A stretch of DNA of 64,000 bases from assembly GCA_947502145.1 (NCBI GenBank), contig CANMYO010000002.1:248001-312000 (forward strand). The letters run 5' to 3'. The notes below the pieces were generated by a model that had not been told where the DNA came from, searched no databases, and worked only from the letters and a program-made list of their open reading frames with translations. Shown here in pieces: positions 46,575-56,218 of this stretch (position 1 is its first letter; every line of letters begins with the position of its first letter). The translations under genes were made by a program, and so were the position numbers. This stretch comes from an uncultured Paracoccaceae bacterium (GTDB lineage Bacteria; Pseudomonadota; Alphaproteobacteria; Rhodobacterales; Rhodobacteraceae).

Positions 46575-47975
46575 TCAGCGCTGCGCCTCTTGCCATGCGG
46601 TCGTGATCGCGGCAATCAGCTCAGCAATATCCGCGTCTGTGGTGGCGTAGGATGTCACTGAAACCCGGATGATTTCCCCCCCACGCCATTCCCCATGTGA
46701 AGGATGAACCCGCCCCGCCGCATGAATGGCGGCCAGCGTGGCCAGTGTGGCATCGCTTCGGGTCTCGTCATCACCACAATAGAACGCAACCTGATTGCAC
46801 ATCACCTCATTCAGCACGGTAATACCGGGGATCTCGCGCAGTGCATCCGCAACCTGTTCCGCCAATCTGCAATGGCGTGCGATCATCTCGCGGACACCGG
46901 TCTTGCCCATGGCGCGCAGGATCGCATAGCTGGGCACGCCCCGTGCGCGGCGGGAAAGTTCTGGCGTTGAATCATTGGGGTCCCAGACCTCGCCCAACTG
47001 CGGCAGATAGGCACCTTTTGCCGACATGGCAGCGACAAGCGGGCCGCGGTCGCGGGTGATGACCATCCCGGCGTCATAGGGCGCGTTCAGCCACTTGTGC
47101 AGGTCAACGGCCCAGCTGTCAGCTTCGGCGACGCCGGCAAGCCTGTGGGCCAGCTCCGGCACGGCATGGACCCAAAGGCCAAAGGCCCCGTCCACATGCA
47201 CCCAGGACTCCTTGGCCTTCGCCAGGGGGATCAGCGCGTCAAAGTCATCAAATGCGCCAGAGTTGATGTGACCGGCCTGCAGGATCGTCAGGATCGGGCC
47301 GCTCAGGTCCTGGATGGCGGCGCGGTAGGCCGCAACCTGCATCCGTCCCTGGTCATCGGTCGGGATCCGATGCACCCGGTTTGCACCCATCCCGGCATAG
47401 CGCAGGGCGGCGGCCGTTGCCGAATGTGCCTCGGCCCCGATCAGAACATGAATTTTCGGTGCGTCAAACAGCCCCTGCGCCTCAACATCCCAATTGTGGC
47501 GCTTTAACAGGGCATTACGGGCCGTCATGACGGCAGCGGTATTGCCCATGGTCGCACCGGTCACAAGACCCGCACCGCAGGTCTTGGGCAGGCCAAGCAG
47601 ATCAATAATCCAGGCGCAGGTGATATTTTCAATCGCCGCCGTTGTCGGGGTGGTCTGGGCATAGCCGCTGACCTGGCCCCATCCGCTGCTCAGGATGTCG
47701 GCCGCAACGCCCGCCGGGTGTGATGCCCCAACGACATAACCAAAGAAGCGCGAAGACACGATCTGCATCAGACCCGCATCACCCTTGTCGACCAGTTCTG
47801 CGATCACCTCGCTTGCAGGAACACCGCTGTCAGGCAGGTCACCGGCAAAACGCAACGTCGCCTCCGCGGGGTCGATCCGGGGCGGAACGTCGCGGTCAAC
47901 TGTTGATTGACGATAGGCAATCGCATGTTCCGTCGCCGCCCGCATTGCAGCAACTTCGTCGTCTGAGATATGCAT
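46575..47975 (-). CDS. PLP-dependent group II decarboxylase family protein
   Basis: The 466-residue protein is of the aromatic amino acid/glutamate decarboxylase family. PLP contacts are His184 (AEAHSA), Asp262 (HVDGAFG) and the Schiff-base lysine Lys294 (DLHKWLN). The substrate is uncertain; aromatic L-amino acids or aspartate-like acids are possible. It is followed by the small secreted gene and preceded by purB on the same strand. Confidence 0.88.
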   Translation of the reverse strand: MHISDDEVAAMRAATEHAIAYRQSTVDRDVPPRIDPAEATLRFAGDLPDSGVPASEVIAELVDKGDAGLMQIVSSRFFGYVVGASHPAGVAADILSSGWGQVSGYAQTTPTTAAIENITCAWIIDLLGLPKTCGAGLVTGATMGNTAAVMTARNALLKRHNWDVEAQGLFDAPKIHVLIGAEAHSATAAALRYAGMGANRVHRIPTDDQGRMQVAAYRAAIQDLSGPILTILQAGHINSGAFDDFDALIPLAKAKESWVHVDGAFGLWVHAVPELAHRLAGVAEADSWAVDLHKWLNAPYDAGMVITRDRGPLVAAMSAKGAYLPQLGEVWDPNDSTPELSRRARGVPSYAILRAMGKTGVREMIARHCRLAEQVADALREIPGITVLNEVMCNQVAFYCGDDETRSDATLATLAAIHAAGRVHPSHGEWRGGEIIRVSVTSYATTDADIAELIAAITTAWQEAQR

Positions 47976-48024
47976 TCACGTGGCCCCTTTATCAGTATTG
48001 GGGTCACGCTATCACGGTGTCTGA

Positions 48025-49329
48025 TCAGTTGCCAAACACCCGCTTAAAGATCGTATCAACGTGCTTGGTGTGATAGCCAAGATCGAATTTTTCCTTGATC
48101 TCATCAACGCTTAGCGCGGCCGTCACCTCGGGGTCGGCCAGCAATTCAGTCTGAAAATCAGCACCCTGTTCCCAGACTTTCATCGCGTTGCGCTGCACCA
48201 GCTTGTAGCTGTCTTCACGGCTGACCCCGGCCTGGGTCAAGGCCAAAAGCACCCGCTGGGACATCACGAGACCGCGGAACTTGTTCATGTTGGCCAGCAT
48301 GTTGTCAGGATAGATCACCAGCTTTTCAATGACGCCCGCAAGGCGGTTCAATGCAAAATCAAGATGCACGGTCGTATCCGGTCCGATTGCCCGTTCGACA
48401 GAGGAATGCGAAATATCACGCTCATGCCACAGGGTGACGTTTTCCATCGCCGGGGTGACGGCCATCCGGACCAGACGGGCGAGGCCGGTCAGGTTCTCGG
48501 TCAACACCGGGTTGCGCTTGTGGGGCATCGCCGAAGACCCCTTTTGACCCTTTGAAAAGAACTCTTCCGCCTCAAGCACTTCGGTGCGTTGCATATGGCG
48601 GATCTCGGTTGCGATATTCTCGATCGAGCTGGCAATAACACCCAGCGTCGCAAAGAACATCGCGTGGCGGTCACGGGGGATGACCTGTGTGCTGATCGGC
48701 TCTGGTGAAAGGCCCAGCTTGGCGCAGACATGTTCTTCGACCGCGGGGTCGATATTGGCAAACGTGCCCACCGCGCCAGAAATCGCGCCGGTGGCAATCT
48801 CGGCCCGGGCATTGATCAGACGGCTGCGGCCGCGATCCATTTCGGCATAAAAGCGGGCAAAGGTCAGCCCCATCGTCGTGGGCTCTGCATGAATGCCGTG
48901 GCTGCGCCCGATCCGCACCGTATCCTTATGTTCCATAGCGCGGGACTTCAGCGCCGCAAGCACCCGGTCCATGTCTGCAATCAGGATGTCCGCCGCGCGG
49001 ACAAGCTGCACATTGACGGTGGTATCCAGCACATCAGAGGACGTCATGCCCTGATGCACAAATCGCGCGTCCTCTGCGCCGATATGCTCGGCCAGATGGG
49101 TGAGAAAGGCGATGACGTCGTGTTTGGTGACCGCTTCGATTTCGTCGATCCGGGCCACGTCGAATTCGACGTCCTTGGCTTTCCAGACCGCCTGCGCGTT
49201 TTCGCGCGGGATCACACCCAGATCGGCCATGGCGTCGCAGGCATGGGCCTCGATCTCGTACCAGATCTTGTATTTTGTGGCGGGCTCCCAGATGGCGGTC
49301 ATTTCGGGGCGGGCATAACGCGGGATCAT
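48025..49329 (-). CDS. purB: Adenylosuccinate lyase
   Basis: PurB, 434 residues, acts twice in purine synthesis, on SAICAR and on adenylosuccinate. The fumarase/aspartase signature is GSSAMPHKRNPVLTENL. Catalytic histidine context SHGIHAEPTT and MTSSDVLDT are present. It begins MIPRYARPEM, the usual start. Confidence 0.96.
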   Translation of the reverse strand: MIPRYARPEMTAIWEPATKYKIWYEIEAHACDAMADLGVIPRENAQAVWKAKDVEFDVARIDEIEAVTKHDVIAFLTHLAEHIGAEDARFVHQGMTSSDVLDTTVNVQLVRAADILIADMDRVLAALKSRAMEHKDTVRIGRSHGIHAEPTTMGLTFARFYAEMDRGRSRLINARAEIATGAISGAVGTFANIDPAVEEHVCAKLGLSPEPISTQVIPRDRHAMFFATLGVIASSIENIATEIRHMQRTEVLEAEEFFSKGQKGSSAMPHKRNPVLTENLTGLARLVRMAVTPAMENVTLWHERDISHSSVERAIGPDTTVHLDFALNRLAGVIEKLVIYPDNMLANMNKFRGLVMSQRVLLALTQAGVSREDSYKLVQRNAMKVWEQGADFQTELLADPEVTAALSVDEIKEKFDLGYHTKHVDTIFKRVFGN

Positions 49330-49413
49330 CGGATGGCCTTTTTGTGAGTGGCAGTGCAGATGGGGGCGTCATAAGATGTGAGGGCAGGGGTCACAAGGGC
49401 CGGGAGGGGCGAT

Positions 49414-49746
49414 ATGCGGATGATTCTGGGAATGTTGGCACTCTGGCCCGGGCTGGCGCTGGCAGAGGGTTGGGCTTTGCAGGATGATGCGGGCATTCGC
49501 GCCGCGCTGGCGGACCGGACGGTACGTTATGATGCCCATACGATGCAGCATTTTGACGCAGACGGACACACTGATTTCATCACCGAACGGGTTGCCAGCG
49601 GCCGCTGGGTGGCGCGGGATGGTCAGTATTGCAGCCTCTGGCCCCCGTCGGGACGCTGGGCTTGTTATGATCTGGAAACCAATGGCGATCAGGTCCGCTT
49701 TGTCGGGGCCGACGGCAGCATCAGCACCGGCACCTATACGCAATGA
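49414..49746 (+). CDS. Hypothetical periplasmic protein
   Basis: The 110-residue protein begins with a signal peptide (about 1-17, LALWPGLALA). The rest has WVARDGQYCSLWPPSGRWACYDLE with two cysteines, a pattern I know only from uncharacterised Rhodobacterales proteins. ATG 49414 is taken as start, with ATG 49420 also possible. The DUF6314 gene overlaps its stop (ATGA). Confidence 0.65.
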   Translation: MRMILGMLALWPGLALAEGWALQDDAGIRAALADRTVRYDAHTMQHFDADGHTDFITERVASGRWVARDGQYCSLWPPSGRWACYDLETNGDQVRFVGADGSISTGTYTQ

Positions 49747-50162
49747 CGCTTGGACCGGCGGATTTTGCGGGCCTTTGGCAGCTGCGGCGGCAGATCATGG
49801 ATCACCGGGCCGGGCAGCAGGGGGCATTGCAAGGTCAGGTACAATTTGGCGCAGAGGCCAAGGCGTCCATCTTGCGCTATGACGAGGTTGGGCAGCTGCA
49901 GATAGCCGATAGCCCAAAGCTGGAGGCGCGCCGGACCTATTTCTGGCATTTTGAAGCGGCGCAGGTGCGTGTCACCTTTGCGGATGGCGGCGCATTCCAC
50001 AGCTTTGCGCCCAGGGGCCAGGCGGCGGGCACAGATCACCCCTGCGGCGATGACTATTACCAGGTGCAGTATGACTTCACCCACTGGCCACGCTGGCAGT
50101 CGGTCTGGAACGTGCGCGGTCCGCGCAAAGACTACCGTATGGTCTCTGACTACCAGCGCTGA
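49743..50162 (+). CDS. DUF6314 family protein
   Basis: The 139-residue soluble protein fits DUF6314: DFAGLWQLRRQIMD at the start, FAPRG and the end HWPRWQSVWNVRGPRKDYRM. It probably adopts a lipocalin-like beta barrel from its pattern. Its function is unknown. It is coupled to the preceding secreted protein gene by a 4-base overlap. Confidence 0.75.
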   Translation: MTLGPADFAGLWQLRRQIMDHRAGQQGALQGQVQFGAEAKASILRYDEVGQLQIADSPKLEARRTYFWHFEAAQVRVTFADGGAFHSFAPRGQAAGTDHPCGDDYYQVQYDFTHWPRWQSVWNVRGPRKDYRMVSDYQR

Positions 50163-50240
50163 CCCAAAGGGAGGGCTGCGCCCTGCAGCATTTCTGGCGT
50201 CTTTGGCATAGGCGAGCCCGCCATGCGCAACGATTATCGG

Positions 50241-51446
50241 TCAGGCCAATGTTGTCTGCACCTCTGATGTGCGTTCCAGGGTGCGGTGCACCGGGCATTT
50301 GTCTGCAATCTCGAGCAACCTTTGCCGCTGGTCCTGATCGAGATCACCGGTCAAGGTGATGCTGCGGCTAAAGTGGTCAATCTTGTCTGGGCGGGCAGTG
50401 TCAGCATCCACCGCATGCGCCTTGTTGTGGCTGATATCGACGCTGACGTGGGTCAGCGGCCATTTCTTGCGCCGTGCATACATCCGGATTGTCATCGCGG
50501 TGCAGGCACCCAGCCCGGCAGACACCAGACCATAGGGGGTCAGGCCCCGGTTGGTGCCGCCAAACGCCTTTGGCTCATCTGCAAGGATGTGGTGCGGACC
50601 GGACTGGATATCCTGCAGGAACCCCTTTGGGTCAGCCTCCGAGACGCGCAGGATACCCTCAGGCGGGCCGTCAACCTCTGGTTCCTGCAGGTCGATATAG
50701 CGCCGCGCCCATGTGGCGATGGTATCCGCGGCGTATTCGGCATCCGCGGGTTTGCTGACCAGGTGGTCGGCGTCATCCAAAGTCACAAAGCTCTTGGGGT
50801 GCCTGGCGCCCAGAAAGATCTGGCTGGCGTTCTCGATGCCGACCGTGGCGTCGCGCGGCGCATGCATCACCAACAACGCCGCCTTCAGCGATTTCAGCGC
50901 CGCACTCAGGTTCGCCTCACTGACGTCATCGACAAAATCCTTGCCGATGGTGAAGGGGCGTCCGCCAAGCGTGACCTCTGCTTGACCGTCCCGCTGAATT
51001 GCGGGGATCGCATCGGCAAAGTTGTGGGTCACATGGCCGGGATCAGCGGGCGCGCCAATGGTCACCACCGCCTTGACGCTGTCCATGTCAGGGGCCGCAC
51101 GCAGCACCGCCGCCCCGCCAAGCGAATGGCCTATCAGCAATCCTGGCGGCATGCCCCGATCAGACAGTGCCTGATGGGCGGCGTGCAGGTCCTGAACGTT
51201 TGTAGTGAAACTTGTATTCGCAAATTCGCCCTGCGAATGGCCAAGCCCGGTAAAGTCAAACCGCAGCACAGCAATCCCCATCGCCGCAAGGCGGGCCGCA
51301 ATCCGCCGCGCCGCCGTGATGTCCTTGGAGCAGGTAAAGCAATGCGCAAACAGCGCCGTGGCCAGATGCGGACCATCAGGCATATCAAGACGGGCGGCAA
51401 GATCATGGCCCGCATGGCCGGGAAAGGTGAAGCGTTCAGTTGGCAT
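50241..51446 (-). CDS. Alpha/beta hydrolase-OsmC fusion protein
   Basis: The 401-residue protein joins two domains. Residues ~1-255 form an alpha/beta hydrolase with nucleophile Ser108 in GHSLGG and His228 in DADHLV. Residues ~265-400 form an OsmC-type peroxidase with Cys315 (GACTAMT) and Cys384 (CPVHRTL). OsmC proteins reduce organic peroxides. The fusion occurs in other bacteria, and the joint substrate is not known. ATG 51446 begins at the domain. Confidence 0.88.
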   Translation of the reverse strand: MPTERFTFPGHAGHDLAARLDMPDGPHLATALFAHCFTCSKDITAARRIAARLAAMGIAVLRFDFTGLGHSQGEFANTSFTTNVQDLHAAHQALSDRGMPPGLLIGHSLGGAAVLRAAPDMDSVKAVVTIGAPADPGHVTHNFADAIPAIQRDGQAEVTLGGRPFTIGKDFVDDVSEANLSAALKSLKAALLVMHAPRDATVGIENASQIFLGARHPKSFVTLDDADHLVSKPADAEYAADTIATWARRYIDLQEPEVDGPPEGILRVSEADPKGFLQDIQSGPHHILADEPKAFGGTNRGLTPYGLVSAGLGACTAMTIRMYARRKKWPLTHVSVDISHNKAHAVDADTARPDKIDHFSRSITLTGDLDQDQRQRLLEIADKCPVHRTLERTSEVQTTLA

Positions 51447-51532
51447 GGCGCATCCTTTGTTGCTGCGCCCAAGGTGGGCCGGGGCGGCCTGCCGCACAAG
51501 GTTTCTGTCATTGCGTCACGCGGAGGTGAGGA

Positions 51533-52873
51533 TCAGTAACCTGCCAATGCTCGGTCAAATGGGTATCTGGTCAGGTTTTCATAGCCGTCCTCGGTGATCA
51601 GAACCTGATCTTCCAGCTTGATCGAGAAATCGCCACCCTCGGGCGAAATCAATGCCTCAACACATAGGGTCATGCCGGGCCTGATCACATGATCAAACGC
51701 GCCGGGCACTTCCTGATCGGGATAGGCGACAAGGGGCCATTCGTCACACAGTCCAACCCCATGCATCATGCAGCCATATTTCAGCTTCTGGTATTTGGCG
51801 GGGAGGCGGTGACTTTGGGCCACGATCTCGGGGATGGTAATTCCGGGCCGCAGCAGATCCATGTTGAAGCGAATGTGCTCAATGCCGATTTTCATCGCTT
51901 CGATCATGTCATTCCGCGGCGCCGCATCGCCAATCCACCATGTCCGGCTGATGTCGGTGCAGATGCCATAGCACCCGACAAGATCGGTATCAAAGGCGAC
52001 TATTTCATTGTTTTGCACGATGCGCGGACCGCATTCCTGAAACCACGGGTTTGTGCGCGGACCCGAGGCCAGCAGTCGGGTTTCAATCCATTCACCCCCC
52101 CGAATGATGTTTTCCGCGTGCAGCACCGCCCAGATGTCGTCCTCGCTGATCTGTCCGCCGGGCACTTGCGCGCGGGCAAAGGTTTCCATCGCGTGACAGG
52201 CCACCTCGCAGGCATGGCTGGCGCAGCGCATCGCAAGAATTTCGTCCGGCCCCTTGATTGCGCGCGCCCGCTCGGTCAGCTCTTCACCCTCTTCAACCTG
52301 CAATCCCGTGGCCTCGATGGCGCGCAGCCCGGCAACCATGATCTTGTCCACACCCAACCGGCGATGACCGGGGGCATGTTCGCGCATGACCGCGTGCAGC
52401 TGATTGGCAAAGCTTTCTGCCGCATCATCCGTCCGATCACCGGTCGAAAAATAGAACATGGAGGCACCAGAGCGGACCTCGTTCACCAGCGGGTTAAAAT
52501 CAGACAGGAACGGTGCATTCTTGTAATCCCACAGCACCATGTGACCATCGGCACAGACCAGACAGGCCCGAAACGGATTATGCGCATTCCAAAGCTGCAT
52601 ATTCGTGCTGTCGGTCGCGTAACGGATATTCAGCGGATCAAACATCAACAGGCCGCCCCAATCCCGCGCGATCAAACCGTCGACCAGCTGCTTATGGCGA
52701 TAGGCGCGCATCGCCGGCAGATCGGGCAGGGCCAGCCCGGCCTTGTCCCACTCTGCAAAGGCCAAATGGGTTGGTCCAATTTCGACCCGGTCCTGATCAT
52801 TAGGCGTGCCATCGGCCAGCGTGGCACCTCTGCCCGGGTTGATCTTGCGTATGTCGCGATATTGTTGGGTCAT
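51533..52873 (-). CDS. dddP: DMSP lyase DddP
   Basis: DddP is an M24-peptidase-fold enzyme that cleaves dimethylsulfoniopropionate to dimethyl sulfide and acrylate. From ATG 52873 the length is 446 residues. The metal ligands fall at Asp295, Asp297, Asp307, His371, Glu406 and Glu421, and the proposed catalytic Asp is at 377, matching the numbering I recall for Ruegeria DddP. The N-terminus with DGTPNDQDRVEIGPT is also typical. No acrylate-use genes are adjacent. Confidence 0.92.
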   Translation of the reverse strand: MTQQYRDIRKINPGRGATLADGTPNDQDRVEIGPTHLAFAEWDKAGLALPDLPAMRAYRHKQLVDGLIARDWGGLLMFDPLNIRYATDSTNMQLWNAHNPFRACLVCADGHMVLWDYKNAPFLSDFNPLVNEVRSGASMFYFSTGDRTDDAAESFANQLHAVMREHAPGHRRLGVDKIMVAGLRAIEATGLQVEEGEELTERARAIKGPDEILAMRCASHACEVACHAMETFARAQVPGGQISEDDIWAVLHAENIIRGGEWIETRLLASGPRTNPWFQECGPRIVQNNEIVAFDTDLVGCYGICTDISRTWWIGDAAPRNDMIEAMKIGIEHIRFNMDLLRPGITIPEIVAQSHRLPAKYQKLKYGCMMHGVGLCDEWPLVAYPDQEVPGAFDHVIRPGMTLCVEALISPEGGDFSIKLEDQVLITEDGYENLTRYPFDRALAGY

Positions 52874-53059
52874 GGGGTATCCTTGCCGCAGATACCGCCA
52901 GCTTTGCCCAGACTGGGCGCAAAATGCGGTCCGACTCCGACATTTTTCGGCGTCAGAGTGTCCCAAAACCGGCGCATGTTGACCTGAAAGGAAGTGGGTT
53001 TGCATCTGTGTCTGGTCGCCCTTGGCAACAACGACACGCAGGTTCCTTAGCTGCGCGGC

Positions 53060-53392
53060 CTACAGGTTTCTGGCAGCAACCAGGCCGATCACGATCAGAA
53101 CGATCATGACCCGCAGGACCCGGTTGCGGGATTTTGGAGCATGGGGTGCGGCAGCGGGCGTATGGGGTGACATCGCCTGGCGTGGCGGTTCTGGTGGTGT
53201 GACAGCGCCCGCGTCACGCTTGCCTCGGCCCCAGGGTCCGGCTGCGACAACTTGGGTGTCACGCGGCCGCTCTGGCTCTTCATGTCGCAGGCGTTTCCGG
53301 GTGGACCCACTGCGCGCGCTTTGGCGGGCAGACCCGGTATAGGCTGTGGACGGCCCCTTATAGCGGACATCAAGAGGGTGATATTTGCTCAT
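53060..53392 (-). CDS. Hypothetical protein with C-terminal membrane helix
   Basis: The 110-residue protein begins MSKYHPLDVRY, a start shared with uncharacterised Rhodobacterales proteins. It continues with a Pro- and Arg-rich middle and ends in a single hydrophobic segment (about 91-107) before ARNL, i.e. a tail-anchored layout. Its function is unknown. Confidence 0.6.
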   Translation of the reverse strand: MSKYHPLDVRYKGPSTAYTGSARQSARSGSTRKRLRHEEPERPRDTQVVAAGPWGRGKRDAGAVTPPEPPRQAMSPHTPAAAPHAPKSRNRVLRVMIVLIVIGLVAARNL

Positions 53393-53456
53393 GCTGTCTT
53401 GGAGCAGATCAATTTGGCGTCACGATGGCAAGACAGAAGCAGGATGCGGAATATGA

Positions 53457-53482
53457 AAAAGGCGCCCCGTCGGGCGCCTTTT
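53457..53482 (-). terminator. Intrinsic terminator of glnA
   Basis: GGCGCCC (53461-53467) and GGGCGCC (53472-53478) pair perfectly, flanked by A and T runs that lengthen the stem. It lies 21 bases past the glnA stop and can work on both strands. Confidence 0.85.
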
Positions 53483-53502
53483 GATCGCGTTTTCTTGATG
53501 GA

Positions 53503-54909
53503 TCAGCAGCTGTAGTACAGCTTGTATTCCATTGGGTGTGGGGTGTGCTCGTAGGCGTAAACCTCCTCCCACTTCAGCTCCATGTAGCCTTCCAGCTGGT
53601 CCTTGGTGAACACGTCACCGGCCAGCAGGAACTCATGATCCTTTTCCAGCTCTTCCAGTGCTTCGCGCAAGGATCCACAAACGGTTGGGATCGCGGCCAG
53701 CTCTTCAGGTGGCAGATCATAAAGATCCTTGTCAGACGAGGGGCCCGGGTCGATCTTGTTCTTGATCCCGTCAAGGCCCGCCATCAACAGGGCCGCAAAG
53801 CACAGGTATGGGTTGGCGGCCGGATCTGGGAAACGGGCTTCGACGCGTTTGGCCTTGGGGCTTTCGGCCCAGGGAATACGCACACAACCAGACCGGTTGC
53901 GGGCCGAATAGGCGCGCAGCACGGGGGCCTCAAAGCCCGGGATCAGGCGCTTGTAGCTGTTGGTTGACGGGTTGGTGATCGCGTTCAGCGCTTTGGCGTG
54001 CTTGAGGATGCCGCCAATGAAGTACAGCGCTTCCTGTGACAGATCGGCGTATTTGTCGCCGGCAAACAATGGCTTGCCATCTTTCCAGACCGACATGTTC
54101 ACGTGCATGCCAGTGCCGTTATCACCGGCAATCGGCTTAGGCATGAAGGTTGCGGACTTGCCATAGGCCTGCGCGACGTTGTGGATCACATACTTGTATT
54201 TCTGGATCTCGTCAGCCTGGTGTGTCAGCGATCCAAAGATCAGGCCCAGCTCGTGCTGGCACGAGGCAACCTCGTGGTGGTGTTTGTCCACTTTCATGCC
54301 CATGCGCTTCATCGTGGACAGCATTTCACCGCGCATGTCCTGCGCGTCATCCACCGGGTTTACCGGGAAATAGCCGCCCTTGATGCCGGGACGGTGGCCG
54401 GTGTTGCCCATTTCATACTCGGTGTCGCTGTTCCATGCACCGTCGATTGCATCAACTTCAAAGGACACCTTGTTCATGGAGACCTGGAAACGCACGTCGT
54501 CAAAGACAAAGAACTCAGCCTCAGGGCCAAAGTAGGCCGCATCACCGATGCCAGAGGATTTCAGGTATTGCTCTGCCTTGACTGCGGTGCCGCGCGGATC
54601 ACGGTCATAGGCTTCCATCGTGTCCGGTTCGACAATGTTACAATGGATGCAAAGCGTCTTTTCCGCATAGAACGGGTCAAGATAGGCACTATCGGTCTGC
54701 GGGATCAGTTTCATGTCTGACTGATCAATGGATTTCCAGCCCGCGATGGACGAGCCATCAAACATGAAGCCTTCTTCAAGGAAATCTTCGTCGACCAGAT
54801 CTGCGACAATTGTCACGTGCTGCAGCTTGCCGCGCGGGTCGGTAAAGCGGATGTCGACGTATTCGACTTCCTCGTCCTTCATCAGTTTCAGAACGTCTTT
54901 GTTGCTCAT
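53503..54909 (-). CDS. glnA: Glutamine synthetase type I
   Basis: GlnA, 468 residues, condenses glutamate and ammonia into glutamine. Tyr397 in LYDLPPEE is the adenylylation site, so GlnE-type control is expected. Also typical are [10 protein letters not shown]-like [24 protein letters not shown] and NRSGCVRIP. It follows glnB by 36 bases in the same direction; together they form the glnBA unit. Confidence 0.96.
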   Translation of the reverse strand: MSNKDVLKLMKDEEVEYVDIRFTDPRGKLQHVTIVADLVDEDFLEEGFMFDGSSIAGWKSIDQSDMKLIPQTDSAYLDPFYAEKTLCIHCNIVEPDTMEAYDRDPRGTAVKAEQYLKSSGIGDAAYFGPEAEFFVFDDVRFQVSMNKVSFEVDAIDGAWNSDTEYEMGNTGHRPGIKGGYFPVNPVDDAQDMRGEMLSTMKRMGMKVDKHHHEVASCQHELGLIFGSLTHQADEIQKYKYVIHNVAQAYGKSATFMPKPIAGDNGTGMHVNMSVWKDGKPLFAGDKYADLSQEALYFIGGILKHAKALNAITNPSTNSYKRLIPGFEAPVLRAYSARNRSGCVRIPWAESPKAKRVEARFPDPAANPYLCFAALLMAGLDGIKNKIDPGPSSDKDLYDLPPEELAAIPTVCGSLREALEELEKDHEFLLAGDVFTKDQLEGYMELKWEEVYAYEHTPHPMEYKLYYSC

Positions 54910-54945
54910 CGGAGTGATCCTTTGTTGGCGTAACTTGGAATGGGA

Positions 54946-55329
<384 letters not shown>

Positions 55330-55380
55330 TCACTTGTAAGGGTCCATCCGTCGGGCAAGTTGAAGCAGATGTTGCGCCGT

Positions 55381-55441
55381 GATTCAAATCAGTATGCCTA
55401 AAAATTAGGCGTTTGGATTGAAAACTGCGCAGTTTTGAATC
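55381..55441. promoter_or_regulatory. Nested palindromes between glnB and nnrE
   Basis: Three dyads crowd this stretch: GCCTAAAAATTAGGC (55396-55410), AAAACTGCGCAGTTTT (55421-55436), and an outer pair GATTCAAA (55381-55388) with TTTGAATC (55434-55441). They lie about 110-160 bases upstream of glnB. The first resembles an NtrC-type site in shape; that identity is inference. Confidence 0.5.
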
Positions 55442-55456
55442 GAGGGGTGCAATTCA

Positions 55457-56209
55457 TTGGCTGATCTGCTGCGCGCCGCGCAAATGCGCGAGATTGAACA
55501 GACCGCAATCGCCTCCGGTGCGGTGACAGGATTAACCTTGATGGAACGGGCCGGGCAGGGCGTGGTCGATGCGATCCTGACAACATGGCCCGCGCTTGCC
55601 AAACCGGGCCAGCGCGCCGTGGTCCTTTGCGGGCCAGGCAACAACGGCGGCGACGGGTTTGTCATCGCTCGCCTGTTGAAATCCGCAGGCTGGTCGGTCG
55701 CCGTGTTCCTATTTGGCGTGCCCGCAAAACTCCCACCCGACGCGCGCAGCAACCATGACCGTTGGTCTGCCATGGGAACAGTTGTGGCGCTGGGCTTTCC
55801 GGCCGCATCCCCTGACGCGGTTGCCGCTTTTTGTGATGCCGCGTCACTTAGGCCGGACCGTGACGCGCCCCCTGTCGCAAATCCGCCTGCCGCATGCGTT
55901 GTCATCGACGCGCTTTTTGGCACCGGGCTGACCCGCCCGATCTCCGGCCTTGATCCGCTTTGCGCGCATTGGGGTCGCCTGGCAAGTTCCCGTGATCCCG
56001 ATACTTGTTATCTGGTCTCAGTCGACATCCCCAGCGGCCTGTCAAGCGACACGGGTGAAATACTTTACCCCGCTGATTCAGATGACGATTGCTGCGCCGT
56101 GCTTTTTGCAGATCTGACTGTGACCTTTCATCGCATGAAGCACGGCCACGTGAGGGGCGCTGGCCCAACCCATTGCGGCAAGGTGGTGGTTGCCGACATC
56201 GGGCTTTAG
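55457..56209 (+). CDS. NAD(P)H-hydrate epimerase (YjeF N-domain)
   Basis: The 250-residue protein is the epimerase part of NAD(P)HX repair, which interconverts R and S hydrates. Family blocks are LTLMERAG, CGPGNNGGDGFVIARLL and VDIPSGLSSDTG. It starts at TTG 55457 after GAGGGG. It ends in a single TAG, three codons before the ATG of the dehydratase gene in the same frame, whereas most bacteria have both in one chain. Confidence 0.85.
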   Translation: MADLLRAAQMREIEQTAIASGAVTGLTLMERAGQGVVDAILTTWPALAKPGQRAVVLCGPGNNGGDGFVIARLLKSAGWSVAVFLFGVPAKLPPDARSNHDRWSAMGTVVALGFPAASPDAVAAFCDAASLRPDRDAPPVANPPAACVVIDALFGTGLTRPISGLDPLCAHWGRLASSRDPDTCYLVSVDIPSGLSSDTGEILYPADSDDDCCAVLFADLTVTFHRMKHGHVRGAGPTHCGKVVVADIGL

Positions 56210-56218
56210 GATGCCCCC

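Noticed and set aside
50286-52987. Two long plus-strand frames opposite the hydrolase-OsmC and dddP genes
   Set aside because: They are antisense shadows caused by GC-rich third positions. The minus-strand proteins carry intact active sites.
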